Below, piece after piece: positions 41,348 to 50,433 of a stretch of DNA of 64,000 nt. Under the pieces are notes generated by a model. That model worked only from the letters and a program-made list of their open reading frames with translations. It did no database searches and was not told the DNA's origin. A program made the position numbers and the translations under genes. Positions within the stretch are counted from its first letter, which is position 1, and the number at the start of each line of letters is the position of its first letter. The stretch lies in contig JACRMN010000011.1 in assembly GCA_016214955.1 (NCBI GenBank), positions 1-64,000 of the forward strand, given 5' to 3'. Origin of the DNA: Deltaproteobacteria bacterium (GTDB lineage: Bacteria > Myxococcota > Myxococcia > Myxococcales > Anaeromyxobacteraceae).

Positions 41348-42751
41348 CTAGGAGATGGCCTCGACGAGTCGTTCCAGCTTCATGCCGCGGCTGCCCTTCA
41401 CCAGGAGCACGTCGCCGGGGGCGAGCCGCTCGCGCACCCAGGCCGCCAGCGGCGCGATCTCCTCGGCGTGGAGGAGGTCGGCGGCCGGCAGCCCGGCCTC
41501 GCGGGCCCCGTCGGCGGTGTGGCGCGAGCGGGGGCCGAAGGCGGCCAGCCCCTTCAGCAGGGGCGCCGCCTCGGCGCCCAGGGCCCGGTGGGCCTCTGCC
41601 TCGGCCGGCCCCAGCTCCAGCATGTCGCCCAGCACCGCCAGGGCCCGGCCGCCGCTGCGCCCCGCCAGCTCGGCCAGGGTGAGGAGCGCCGCGCTCATCG
41701 AGGCCGGGTTGGCGTTGTAGCAGTCGTCGAGCAGCAGAGCGCCCGAGGGCAGCCGCTCCATCCGCAGCCGCCGGCCCACCGGCCTCACCTCGGCCAGGCC
41801 CCGGACGATCTCCTGATCGCTGCAGCCCAGGGCCACCGCGGCGGCGGCCGCGGCCGCGGCGTTGGCCTGGTTGTGCAGCCCCACCAGCGAGAGCTTCACG
41901 GTCAGCTCGCGGTTGCCGACGCCGAGGAGGAAGGTGAGCCCCTCGGGGCCGTGGGCCAGCACCTCGGTGGCCACCACGTCGGCGTCGCGATCGCGCCCCA
42001 CCGCGAAGGTGAGCAGCCGCCTCCCGGTGGCCTGGGCCCTGCGCAGCATGCGCGGGTCGTCGGCGTTGGCGATGGCGATGCCGCCCGGCGGCAGCGCCTG
42101 GTAGAGCTCGGCCTTGGCGTCGGCCACCGCCTCCACCGAGGCGAAGTGGCCGAGGTGTGCCGGCCCGGCGTTGGTGACGACGGCGAGCTGGGGCAGGGCG
42201 ATGGCCGCCAGCCGGGCGATCTCCCCGGCGTGGTTCATGCCCATCTCCACCACCCCGGCCCAGTGGCCGGCCTCGAGCCCCAGCAGCGTCAGCGGCAACC
42301 CGATCTCGTTGTTGAGGTTGCCCTCGGTCTTGAGGGCCGGGCCGCGGGTGCGGAGGATGGCCCCCAGCATCTCGCGGGTGGTGGTCTTGCCGTTGGAGCC
42401 GGTGACCGCCACCAGCGGCACGTGGAAGCGGGAGCGGTGGAAGCGGGCGATGGCCCCCAGCGCCGCCAGCGTGTCGGGCACCGCCAGCAGGGGGAGGCCG
42501 GGCGGGGCGGTGCCGGAGGAGCGGGCGGCCCAGGCCTCGGAGACCACGGCGCCGGCGGCGCCGGCCGCGGCCGCCTGGGCCAGGAACTCGTGGGCGTCGA
42601 AGCGTTCCCCCCGCAGGGCCACGAAGGCGCTGCCCTCGGCGACGGCGCGGCTGTCGGTGGAGACGCCCGCGGCCGGGCAGGGGACCGCGTGGATCCAGCG
42701 GCCGCCGGTGGCCGCCTGCAGCTCCTCGGCGGTGAAGCGCGCTCCGCTCAT
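41348..42751 (-). CDS. murF: UDP-N-acetylmuramoyl-tripeptide--D-alanyl-D-alanine ligase
   Basis: 467 residues. It adds the D-Ala-D-Ala dipeptide made by Ddl. 'GVSTDSRAVAEGSAFVALRGERFDAHEFLA' is the MurE/F-type N-terminal UDP domain, 'VTGSNGKTTTREML' the ATP loop (GSNGKTTT at 118-125), 'EGNLNNEIGLPLTLL' and 'EMGMNHAGEI' are MurF-specific, and the C-terminal domain has 'LLLDDCYNANPASMSAAL' and 'VLGDMLELG'. The ATG overlaps the murE stop by 4 bases. Confidence 0.98.
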   Translation of the reverse strand: MSGARFTAEELQAATGGRWIHAVPCPAAGVSTDSRAVAEGSAFVALRGERFDAHEFLAQAAAAGAAGAVVSEAWAARSSGTAPPGLPLLAVPDTLAALGAIARFHRSRFHVPLVAVTGSNGKTTTREMLGAILRTRGPALKTEGNLNNEIGLPLTLLGLEAGHWAGVVEMGMNHAGEIARLAAIALPQLAVVTNAGPAHLGHFASVEAVADAKAELYQALPPGGIAIANADDPRMLRRAQATGRRLLTFAVGRDRDADVVATEVLAHGPEGLTFLLGVGNRELTVKLSLVGLHNQANAAAAAAAAVALGCSDQEIVRGLAEVRPVGRRLRMERLPSGALLLDDCYNANPASMSAALLTLAELAGRSGGRALAVLGDMLELGPAEAEAHRALGAEAAPLLKGLAAFGPRSRHTADGAREAGLPAADLLHAEEIAPLAAWVRERLAPGDVLLVKGSRGMKLERLVEAIS

Positions 42752-44244
42752 GCGATCCCCAGGGCCCGGCGGGCCTCCTCGCGGTCGTCGAAGTGGCGCC
42801 GCCCGGCGCCGGTGATCTGGTAGTCCTCGTGCCCCTTGCCGGCGATGAGCACCGCGTCGCCGGGACGCGCGGCGGCCAGCGCCAGGGCGATGGCCTCGCG
42901 CCTGTCGGGGACCACCGCGTAGCCGCTGGCGCCGCCGCGGGCCTCGGCCACCTCCAGGCGGCGGGCGCCGGCCCGCTCCAGGCCCGGCAGGATCTCGCCG
43001 ATGATGGCCAGGGGGTCCTCGCTGCGCGGGTTGTCGCTGGTCACCACCGCCAGGTCGGCGGCTCGCCCCGCCACCTCGCCCATCAGCGGGCGCTTGCCGC
43101 GATCCCGGTCGCCGCCGCAGCCGAAGACCACCAGCAGCCGCCGCGGATCCAGCCGCCGCAGCGCCTCGGTGACGCGCCGCAGGGCGTCGTCGGTGTGCGC
43201 GTAGTCCACGAAGGCGATCACGCCGCCCTTCTCGAGGCGCTCCAGCCGGCCAGGGGCGCCGGTGGAGGAGGCGAGGCCGGCGGCCACCGCGCCGGGCGGG
43301 AGCCCCAGCCCCAGCGCCATGCCGGCGGCCAGGAGCAGGTTCTCCAGGTTGTGGGCCCCCACCAGCGGCGAGCGCAGCGGCAGGATGCCGGCCGGGGTCT
43401 CCAGCGAGGCCTCGATGCCGGAAAGGGTGATGCGCACCTCGTGGGCCCGCACCTCCGCGGCGCCCGAGGTGCCGAAGCGCCAGGCGGTGCGGCCCGCGTC
43501 GGTGAGCTCGCGGTGGAGCCTGTCGCCGAAGGGGTCGTCGCCGTTCACCACCGCCACCCCGCCGGCGGCCATCCCCTCGGCGAAGAGCCGGCGCTTGGCG
43601 AGGAAGTACCGCTCCAGGTCGCCGTGGTAGTCGAGGTGGTCGCGGGTCAGGTTGGTGAAGCCGGCGACGCGGAAGACCAGGCCCGCCACCCGCTCCTGGT
43701 CGAGGGCGTGGGACGAGACCTCCAGCACCGCCGCCCGGGCCCCGGCGCGCCGCATCTCGGCGAGGAGCGCCTGCAGGGCCACGGCGTCCGGCGTGGTGTG
43801 CGGCGCGGGCCGCTCGCCGCCGGGCCAGCGGTAGGCGACGGTGCCGATGAGGCCCGAGGGCACGCCGGCCTGGCGCAGGCAGGCGTCGACGAGGAAGGCG
43901 ACCGTGGTCTTGCCGTTGGTGCCGGTGACCCCGGCGAGCGACAGCGCCTCGCCCGGGTTCCCCTCCAGGCGCGCCGCCGCCAGCGCCAGCGCCCGGCGGG
44001 CGTCGGCCACCCGGGCGAGCGGCGCCGGCTCGCAGGCCACCTCCCGCTCGGCCACCACCGCGGCGGCGCCCCGGTGGGCGGCCTCGGCGGCGAAGTCGTG
44101 GCCGTCCTGGCGGCTGCCCCGCACGGCGAAGAAGGCGGTGCCGGGCGCCACGGTCCGCGAATCGGCGGTGACCCGGGAGACTTCGGGGTCGCTGCCGGGA
44201 GGGAGCGCGGCGCCTGCGGTGTCGAGGAGCTGGGAGAGGAGCAT
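42748..44244 (-). CDS. murE: UDP-N-acetylmuramoyl-L-alanyl-D-glutamate--2,6-diaminopimelate ligase
   Basis: 498 residues from the ATG at 44244 (MLLSQLLDTAGAALPPG); the frame is open 16 codons further, but homology starts here. ATP loop GTNGKTT (108-114), 'LEVSSHALDQERVAGL', 'NLTRDHLDYHG', 'NLENLLLA' and 'VDYAHTDDALRRVT'. The D404-N-P-R407 motif is the known determinant for meso-diaminopimelate rather than lysine, as expected for a Gram-negative wall. It is the first dcw gene on this side: the ftsI, ftsL, rsmH and mraZ genes that usually precede it are absent, and the next gene runs the other way. Confidence 0.97.
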   Translation of the reverse strand: MLLSQLLDTAGAALPPGSDPEVSRVTADSRTVAPGTAFFAVRGSRQDGHDFAAEAAHRGAAAVVAEREVACEPAPLARVADARRALALAAARLEGNPGEALSLAGVTGTNGKTTVAFLVDACLRQAGVPSGLIGTVAYRWPGGERPAPHTTPDAVALQALLAEMRRAGARAAVLEVSSHALDQERVAGLVFRVAGFTNLTRDHLDYHGDLERYFLAKRRLFAEGMAAGGVAVVNGDDPFGDRLHRELTDAGRTAWRFGTSGAAEVRAHEVRITLSGIEASLETPAGILPLRSPLVGAHNLENLLLAAGMALGLGLPPGAVAAGLASSTGAPGRLERLEKGGVIAFVDYAHTDDALRRVTEALRRLDPRRLLVVFGCGGDRDRGKRPLMGEVAGRAADLAVVTSDNPRSEDPLAIIGEILPGLERAGARRLEVAEARGGASGYAVVPDRREAIALALAAARPGDAVLIAGKGHEDYQITGAGRRHFDDREEARRALGIA

Positions 44245-44301
44245 CGGATCCGTCGGCCGCGAGCGGGTGATATCAGCCGCGAGCGCCCGCAAGCGGCCTG
44301 A

Positions 44302-44313
44302 GCATACCTATGC
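44302..44313. promoter_or_regulatory. Operator-like inverted repeat
   Basis: GCATACCTATGC: perfect 5-base arms (GCATA/TATGC) around CC, in an unusually AT-rich patch 58 bases upstream of the murE start. It could bind a dimeric regulator. No regulator gene is nearby. Confidence 0.3.
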
Positions 44314-44442
44314 AAGCGCCCGTCCGCCTCTTTTCGGCCGCGGAACCGGGCATTTGGAGCGGGGTGTGGCTGCGCGGACGCAGGCCTGCCAGCGGCACGG
44401 CGCCGCGGACTCTCGGATGCCTGCAGCCGGACCGGGTGTCAA

Positions 44443-44492
44443 GCGCGCCGGGCGCGGCCCGGGAGGCCCGGAGGGCGCGCCCCCCTTTTTTT
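44443..44492 (+). terminator. Intrinsic terminator or attenuator in the malK leader
   Basis: Outer stem GCGCGCC (44443-44449) with GGCGCGC (44474-44480), followed by C6 and a T7 run (44486-44492). A competing inner hairpin, CCGGGC-GCG-GCCCGG, lies at 44448-44462. It sits 72 bases before the malK-type ATG, with no upstream plus-strand gene to terminate. Confidence 0.55.
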
Positions 44493-44564
44493 GCCTTCCC
44501 CGCGGCGGCCGAGGGCCGAGAATGCACCCGCACGCGCGCGGGAGCGCGCGGAGGGAGCCGGTCG

Positions 44565-45679
<1,115 letters not shown>

Positions 45680-45683
<4 letters not shown>

Positions 45684-46882
45684 GAACCCCCGCCCTCCTC
45701 CTCGCCGCCCTGCTCCTCCCCGCGGCCGCGACCGCCAAGGACCTGGTGGTGTGGCACTCGTACCGCGGCGCCGAGCGGACCGCCTTCGACAAGGTCATCG
45801 CCGCCTACAACGCCCGCCCGGGAACGGCGGTGAAGGCGGAGGCCCTGGCCGTCCCCTTCGACGCCTTCGCCGACAAGATCTCGGCGGCGGTGCCCCGCGG
45901 CAAGGGGCCCGACCTCTTCATCTACGCCCAGGACCGCATGGGCGGGTGGATCGAGGCCGGCAACACCGTCGAGCCGGTGGACTTCTTCGTGGACGACGCG
46001 CTCAAGAAGCGCTTCATCCCCACCACCGTGGAGGCGCTCACCTACCGCGGCAGCCTCTGGGGCCTGCCGCTCGACTACAAGGTGATCGCCCTCGTCTACA
46101 ACAAGAAGCTGCTCAAGGCCCCGCCCCGCACCACGGCCGAGCTCGTGCAGGTGGGCCAGTCGCTCACCAACAAGGCCGCCGGCCGCTTCGGCCTGGCCTG
46201 GGCCTACAACGATTTCTACTACGCCGCCTCGCTCATCAACGGCTTCGGGGGCGCGGTCTTCGGGCCCGGCGCCAGGCCCACCATGGACGCCGCGCCCAAC
46301 GTGAAGGCCATGGAGCTCCTGGTGAAGTGGAACAGAGCCGGCTTCATGCCCGCCGAGCCGTCGGTGGCGCTCATCACCTCCCTCTTCAACGAGGGCAAGG
46401 CGGCCATGGTCTTCACCGGACCCTGGTTCCTGGGCGAGATCGCCCGGGAGGTCGACTACGCGGTGGCGCCGCTGCCCGCGCTGAGCGAGGCCGGGGGCAA
46501 GCCCATGCGCCCCTGGATGACCGTCGAGGGGGTCTTCATCGCCGCTCCCTGCAAGCAGAAGGAGGCGGCCTTCGAGTTCGTGAAGTACGTCACCGGCCCG
46601 GAGGCGGCGCGGGTGATGGCGCTCGAGGGGCGGCAGAGCCCGGCGCTGCTCGCGGCCTACGAGGACAAGGCGGTGGCCGCCGACCCGGTGCTGGCCGCCT
46701 TCAAGAAGCAGGTGGAGGTGGCGGTGCCCATGCCCAACCTGCCGGAGATGACCATGATGTGGTCGCCGGCCACCACCGCGCTCAACAAGATCAACGCCGG
46801 CTCCACCTCGCCCCAGGAGGCGCTCTCGGTGGCCCAGAAGGCGGTGGAGAAGGACGTGGCGGCGCTGCGCAAGGCGAAGTGA
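45680..46882 (+). CDS. malE: Maltose/maltodextrin-type ABC solute-binding protein
   Basis: 400 residues. A signal peptide (MRTPALLLAALLLPAAATA) is followed by a family 1 solute-binding fold: 'DLVVWHSYRGAERTAFDKVIAAYNA', 'GKGPDLFIYAQDRMGGWIEAGNTVEP', 'LWGLPLDYKVIALVYNKKLLKAPPRTTAEL', 'FNEGKAAMVFTGPWFLGEI' and 'FEFVKYVTGPEAARVMALEGRQSPAL'. Paired lobes and aromatic residues such as Trp in 'HSY' and 'GPWF' are typical of maltodextrin binders. Unlike many Gram-positive homologues it has no lipobox, so it is free in the periplasm. The ligand is inferred from its neighbours. Confidence 0.88.
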
Positions 46883-46885
46883 CCT

Positions 46886-48829
46886 GTGCCCGCTCCCTCC
46901 CACCGCCGCCGCTTCGCCGCCGGGCTGGCGCTCGCGCTGGCGGTCTCCGTGGGCGGGTCGGCGCTCCTGCTCCGAGCCGCCCGGAGCCAGCTCGGCGAGG
47001 AGGCCGAGGTGCGGCGCGGCATCGTCTCGCTGCTCGCCCTGGGCGAGCTCGCGGCCCGGGCCGGCGGCAAGGGGGAGCCGCTGCGCCAGGCGGTGGCCGG
47101 CTGGCAGGCGGCCCAGGCCCCGGGTGTCACCGCCCGGGTGGTGCTCTTCCAGGGAGTCTCGCTGGAGGCCTCGACCGCGCCGCAGGACGCCGGCGACAGG
47201 GCCGCGCCGCGGCGGCTGGCCCGCGAGGAGAAGGCGGCCTACGACCGCGCCCAGCGGCTGCGGGGCGCGGTGCAGGGCAACCGCGAGGGCGGCGCCTCCA
47301 AGGCCGAGCTGGAGATCGAGCGGCTCCCCGGCGGCGGGCGCTCCCTGGCGGCGCCGCTCTTCCTCGAGGGCCAGGTGGCCGGGATGATCGAGGTCGCGAC
47401 CCCGGCGCCCGCGCCGCCCGCGCCGCCCGGCCCCTGGGCGGCGCTCCTGGCCTTCGCGCTCCCGCTCCTGGCCTTCCTCCCCCTGGCGGGCGCGCTGGGC
47501 GAGCGGCGTCCCCTCCTGGCGGCGGCCGCCGCCGCCTTGCTGGCCGCCGGCAGCGTCGGCCACGGCTGGGGTGCGCTCGGCGACCTGGGGGGAGCCCGGC
47601 GCCAGGCGCACGCCGAGGTTGGCGCTCACGCCCAGGGTCAGGGGGCGGCCGCGGCGCGCTTCCTCGCCGCCGCAGGCCTGGCGGCCGAGCCGCCGCTGCG
47701 CCCCGGCGCCTGGGATGCCGATCTCCAGCGGGCGCCGCGCGCCTTCCTCACCGAGAGCGGTGCGCCCGATGGGGCCCGCGTCGAGGCCGACGTTGCCTCG
47801 GCCCGCGGCGACGCCCGCGGCACGCTCCTGGCCGCCTTCGTCGTCGGCCTGGGCGCGCTGGCGCTCGTGGGCCTCGGCGGCCTGGCGCGGGCGGGGCGCG
47901 CGCTGGTGGTGCACCGGCAGGCCTACGCCTACGTGGCGCCGGCCATCGCCGGCACGCTCATCCTGGTCTTCTTCCCGTTCCTCTACGGCATCGCCCTCAG
48001 CTTCACCGACCAGAACATCTACAACACCAGCACGCCGCTCTCCGAGCTGTGGGTGGGGCTCCGGAACTACTCCACCATCCTCGGGGACTTCGGCCTGGCC
48101 CGGCGGGCCGCCGACGGGACGCTGGCCTGGAACTACCTCAACTTCTACTGGACCTTCCTGTTCACCGTGATCTGGACGGCGACCAACGTCGCCTGCGGCG
48201 TCTCCTTCGGCCTGCTGCTGGCGCTGGCGCTCGACACCAAGCACCTGGCCCTGCGCCCCGTGTACCGGGTGCTGCTCATCGTCCCCTGGGCCATGCCCAA
48301 CTACATCACCGCGCTCATCTGGAAGGGGATGTTCCACCGGCAGTTCGGGGTGGTGAACCAGGCCCTGGCCATCTTCGGCGTCGAGCCCATCTCCTGGTTC
48401 GACTCGCCCCTGACCTCCTTCCTCACCGCCTTCGCCACCAACGCCTGGCTGAGCTTCCCCTTCATGATGGTGGTGTCGCTGGGCGCCCTGCAGTCGATCC
48501 CCGCCGACATCTACGAGGCGGCGCGGGTGGACGGCGCCAGCCGCTGGCAGCAGTTCCGGGCCATCACCCTGCCTTCGCTCAAGCCGGCGCTGATCCCGGC
48601 GGTGATCCTCTCGGTGGTGTGGACCTTCAACATGTTCAACATCATCTACCTGGTGACCGCCGGCGCCCCCAACGGCGCCACCGAGATCCTGGTCACCCAG
48701 GCCTACAAGTTCGCCTTCGAGCGCTACCGCTACGGCTACGCGGCGGCCTACGCCACCATCATCTTCGGGATCCTGCTCGTGTACGGCACCATCCAGAACC
48801 GGGTCACGCGCGCCACGGAGGCGCTCTAG
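46886..48829 (+). CDS. malF: MalF-type ABC permease with a long N-terminal extension
   Basis: 647 residues from a GTG at 46886. The C-terminal 310 residues are a standard MalF-type permease with six helices and the EAA loop 'YEAARVDGASRWQQFRAITLPSLKPAL'. The first 340 or so residues are extra: a membrane helix at about 9-31, a periplasmic region of about 140 residues, two close helices (182-202 and 207-228), a second periplasmic region of about 80 residues and a fourth helix (about 312-336). E. coli MalF has its large periplasmic domain in a loop between TM3 and TM4, not here. The extension resembles a sensor-type extracytoplasmic domain but I do not recognise it. Confidence 0.85.
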   Translation: MPAPSHRRRFAAGLALALAVSVGGSALLLRAARSQLGEEAEVRRGIVSLLALGELAARAGGKGEPLRQAVAGWQAAQAPGVTARVVLFQGVSLEASTAPQDAGDRAAPRRLAREEKAAYDRAQRLRGAVQGNREGGASKAELEIERLPGGGRSLAAPLFLEGQVAGMIEVATPAPAPPAPPGPWAALLAFALPLLAFLPLAGALGERRPLLAAAAAALLAAGSVGHGWGALGDLGGARRQAHAEVGAHAQGQGAAAARFLAAAGLAAEPPLRPGAWDADLQRAPRAFLTESGAPDGARVEADVASARGDARGTLLAAFVVGLGALALVGLGGLARAGRALVVHRQAYAYVAPAIAGTLILVFFPFLYGIALSFTDQNIYNTSTPLSELWVGLRNYSTILGDFGLARRAADGTLAWNYLNFYWTFLFTVIWTATNVACGVSFGLLLALALDTKHLALRPVYRVLLIVPWAMPNYITALIWKGMFHRQFGVVNQALAIFGVEPISWFDSPLTSFLTAFATNAWLSFPFMMVVSLGALQSIPADIYEAARVDGASRWQQFRAITLPSLKPALIPAVILSVVWTFNMFNIIYLVTAGAPNGATEILVTQAYKFAFERYRYGYAAAYATIIFGILLVYGTIQNRVTRATEAL

Positions 48830-48831
48830 CC

Positions 48832-49716
48832 ATGGCCCGCTCCAGGCGCGAGGAGCACCTCCCCCACGGGCTGCTGCACGCCTTCCTGCTGGCCACGGTG
48901 GCGGTGACCCTCTACCCGGTGCTCTGGGTGGTGACCATCGCGCTCTCCGGCCGGCAGAGCCTGGCGCTGGCCGACCTGCCGGCCGACCCCGGCACCTTCG
49001 ACCGGCTGCGGGCCATCCTCCCCTGGCCCTCGCGCTGGTCCTGGGACAACTTCCGCGCGGTGCTGTCCGACCAGCCCTTCGCCACCTGGCTGCTCAACAG
49101 CGCGCTGGTGGCCATCGCCACCACGGTGGTGGGGGTGGCGCTCTCCTGCACCGCCGCCTACGCCTTCTCGCGCTTCAAGTTCCCGGGCCGCCGGGCGGGG
49201 ATGATGTCCTTCCTGGTGTCGCAGATGTTCCCCGGCACCCTGACCCTCATCCCGCTCTACATCATCATCGTGCAGTGGCTGGGGCTGGGCTCGACGCGGC
49301 TCGGGCTCATCATCGTCTACGCCACCACCTCCATCCCCTTCTCGGTGTGGATGCTGAAGGGCTACTTCGACACCATTCCCCGGGAGCTGGAGGAGGCGGC
49401 GATCATGGAGGGCGCGGGGCCGGGCGTCATCTTCTGGCGCATCGTGCTGCCGCTCGCCAAGCCGGCCATCGCCATCACCGCGCTCTTCTCCTTCATGACC
49501 GCCTGGAACGAGTTCATCCAGGCCGCCACCTTCATGGACAAGGAGGAGATGTACACCGCGCCGGTGGGGCTGCGCTTCTTCGTGGGCGGCTTCCAGCAGC
49601 AGTGGGGCTACTTCGCCGCCGGCTCGATCATCGTCTCCATCCCGGTGGTGGCCCTCTTCTTCTACCTGCAGAAGTACCTGGTCTCCGGCCTGACCGCCGG
49701 GAGCGTCAAAGGCTAG
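48832..49716 (+). CDS. malG: MalG-type ABC permease
   Basis: 294 residues, starting 2 bases after the malF stop. Six membrane helices; a first periplasmic loop with 'WSWDNFRAVLSDQPFATWLLNSALVA', then 'FSRFKFPGRRAGMMSFLVSQMFPGTLTLIPLYIII', the EAA motif 'RELEEAAIMEGAGPGVIFWRIVLPLAKPAIA', 'FMTAWNEFIQAATF' and the terminal 'YLQKYLVSGLTAGSVKG', which is strikingly like the C-terminus of E. coli MalG (QRWLVNGLTAGGVKG). That tail reaches into the MalK dimer. This strengthens the maltodextrin assignment for the whole importer. Confidence 0.93.
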   Translation: MARSRREEHLPHGLLHAFLLATVAVTLYPVLWVVTIALSGRQSLALADLPADPGTFDRLRAILPWPSRWSWDNFRAVLSDQPFATWLLNSALVAIATTVVGVALSCTAAYAFSRFKFPGRRAGMMSFLVSQMFPGTLTLIPLYIIIVQWLGLGSTRLGLIIVYATTSIPFSVWMLKGYFDTIPRELEEAAIMEGAGPGVIFWRIVLPLAKPAIAITALFSFMTAWNEFIQAATFMDKEEMYTAPVGLRFFVGGFQQQWGYFAAGSIIVSIPVVALFFYLQKYLVSGLTAGSVKG

Positions 49717-49746
49717 CCGGCCGGGCCGGCGGAAAGGCACCACCCC

Positions 49747-50421
49747 ATGGCGGAGCGGCGCGTCTTCCAGTTCGGCGAGCGCGTGGACGGGTATGCCATC
49801 CCGGTCCTCAACGAGCGGGAGATCCGGGCGGCGGCCGGGATCCTCTTCGTGCTCATGTTCGTGGCCATCCAGCGCGCCGCGCTGCTGGGCCGCTTCACGC
49901 TCCTCAAGTACGCCGCCACCTACTTCCTGGTGGACATCCTCATCCGCGTGCTCGTCAGCCCGCGCTACGCCCCCTCGCTGGTGCTCGGGCGGCTCATCGT
50001 CCGCAACCAGGTGCCGGAGTACGTGGGCGCGCCGCAGAAGCGCTTCGCCTGGATCATCGGCATCGTCCTCTCGGGGACGATGGTGGCGCTGGCGGCGGTG
50101 GCCAACACCTACGGCCCCGTCACCGGGATCATCTGCCTGGTCTGCCTGGTCTTCCTCTTCTTCGAGGCCGCCTTCGGCATCTGCCTGGGCTGCAAGGTCT
50201 ACCCGCTCTTCAACAAGGGGAAGGTGCAGCACTGCCCCGGCGAGGTGTGCACGCCCCAGCAGCGGCAGGAGATCCAGAAGGTCTCCGCCGGCCAGCTCCT
50301 CGTGCTCGCCGGCTTCGTGGCCCTGGTGGTGCTCTCGGTCCCGGTCCTGGGGGAGACCTTCCGGAAGGCGCCGACCCCGCTCTTCCTGCCGGCGTCCCAG
50401 TCGCAGGCGCAGGCGCGGTGA
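49747..50421 (+). CDS. DUF4395 family membrane protein
   Basis: 224 residues. The N-terminal 'FQFGERVDGYAIPVLNEREIRAAAGILFVLMF' fits DUF4395, followed by three to four membrane helices. Conserved cysteines occur as 'GICLGCKVYPLFNKGKVQHCPGEVC', placing four Cys near the membrane surface. DUF4395 proteins are often next to or fused with thioredoxin-like or rhodanese domains in other genomes, so a thiol or sulfur role is possible; none is proved. It lies 30 bases after malG and is probably the last gene of that operon. It converges with the gene ending at 50434. Confidence 0.75.
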   Translation: MAERRVFQFGERVDGYAIPVLNEREIRAAAGILFVLMFVAIQRAALLGRFTLLKYAATYFLVDILIRVLVSPRYAPSLVLGRLIVRNQVPEYVGAPQKRFAWIIGIVLSGTMVALAAVANTYGPVTGIICLVCLVFLFFEAAFGICLGCKVYPLFNKGKVQHCPGEVCTPQQRQEIQKVSAGQLLVLAGFVALVVLSVPVLGETFRKAPTPLFLPASQSQAQAR

Positions 50422-50433
50422 GGCAGGGCCCGG

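Larger units (their letters stand above)
44245..44564. other. Divergent control region between murE and the malK-type operon
   Basis: About 320 bases with no gene that I can support. It holds a short inverted repeat (44302-44313) and a terminator-like hairpin with a T7 run on the plus strand (44443-44492). The promoters of both divergent operons must lie here. Confidence 0.6.
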
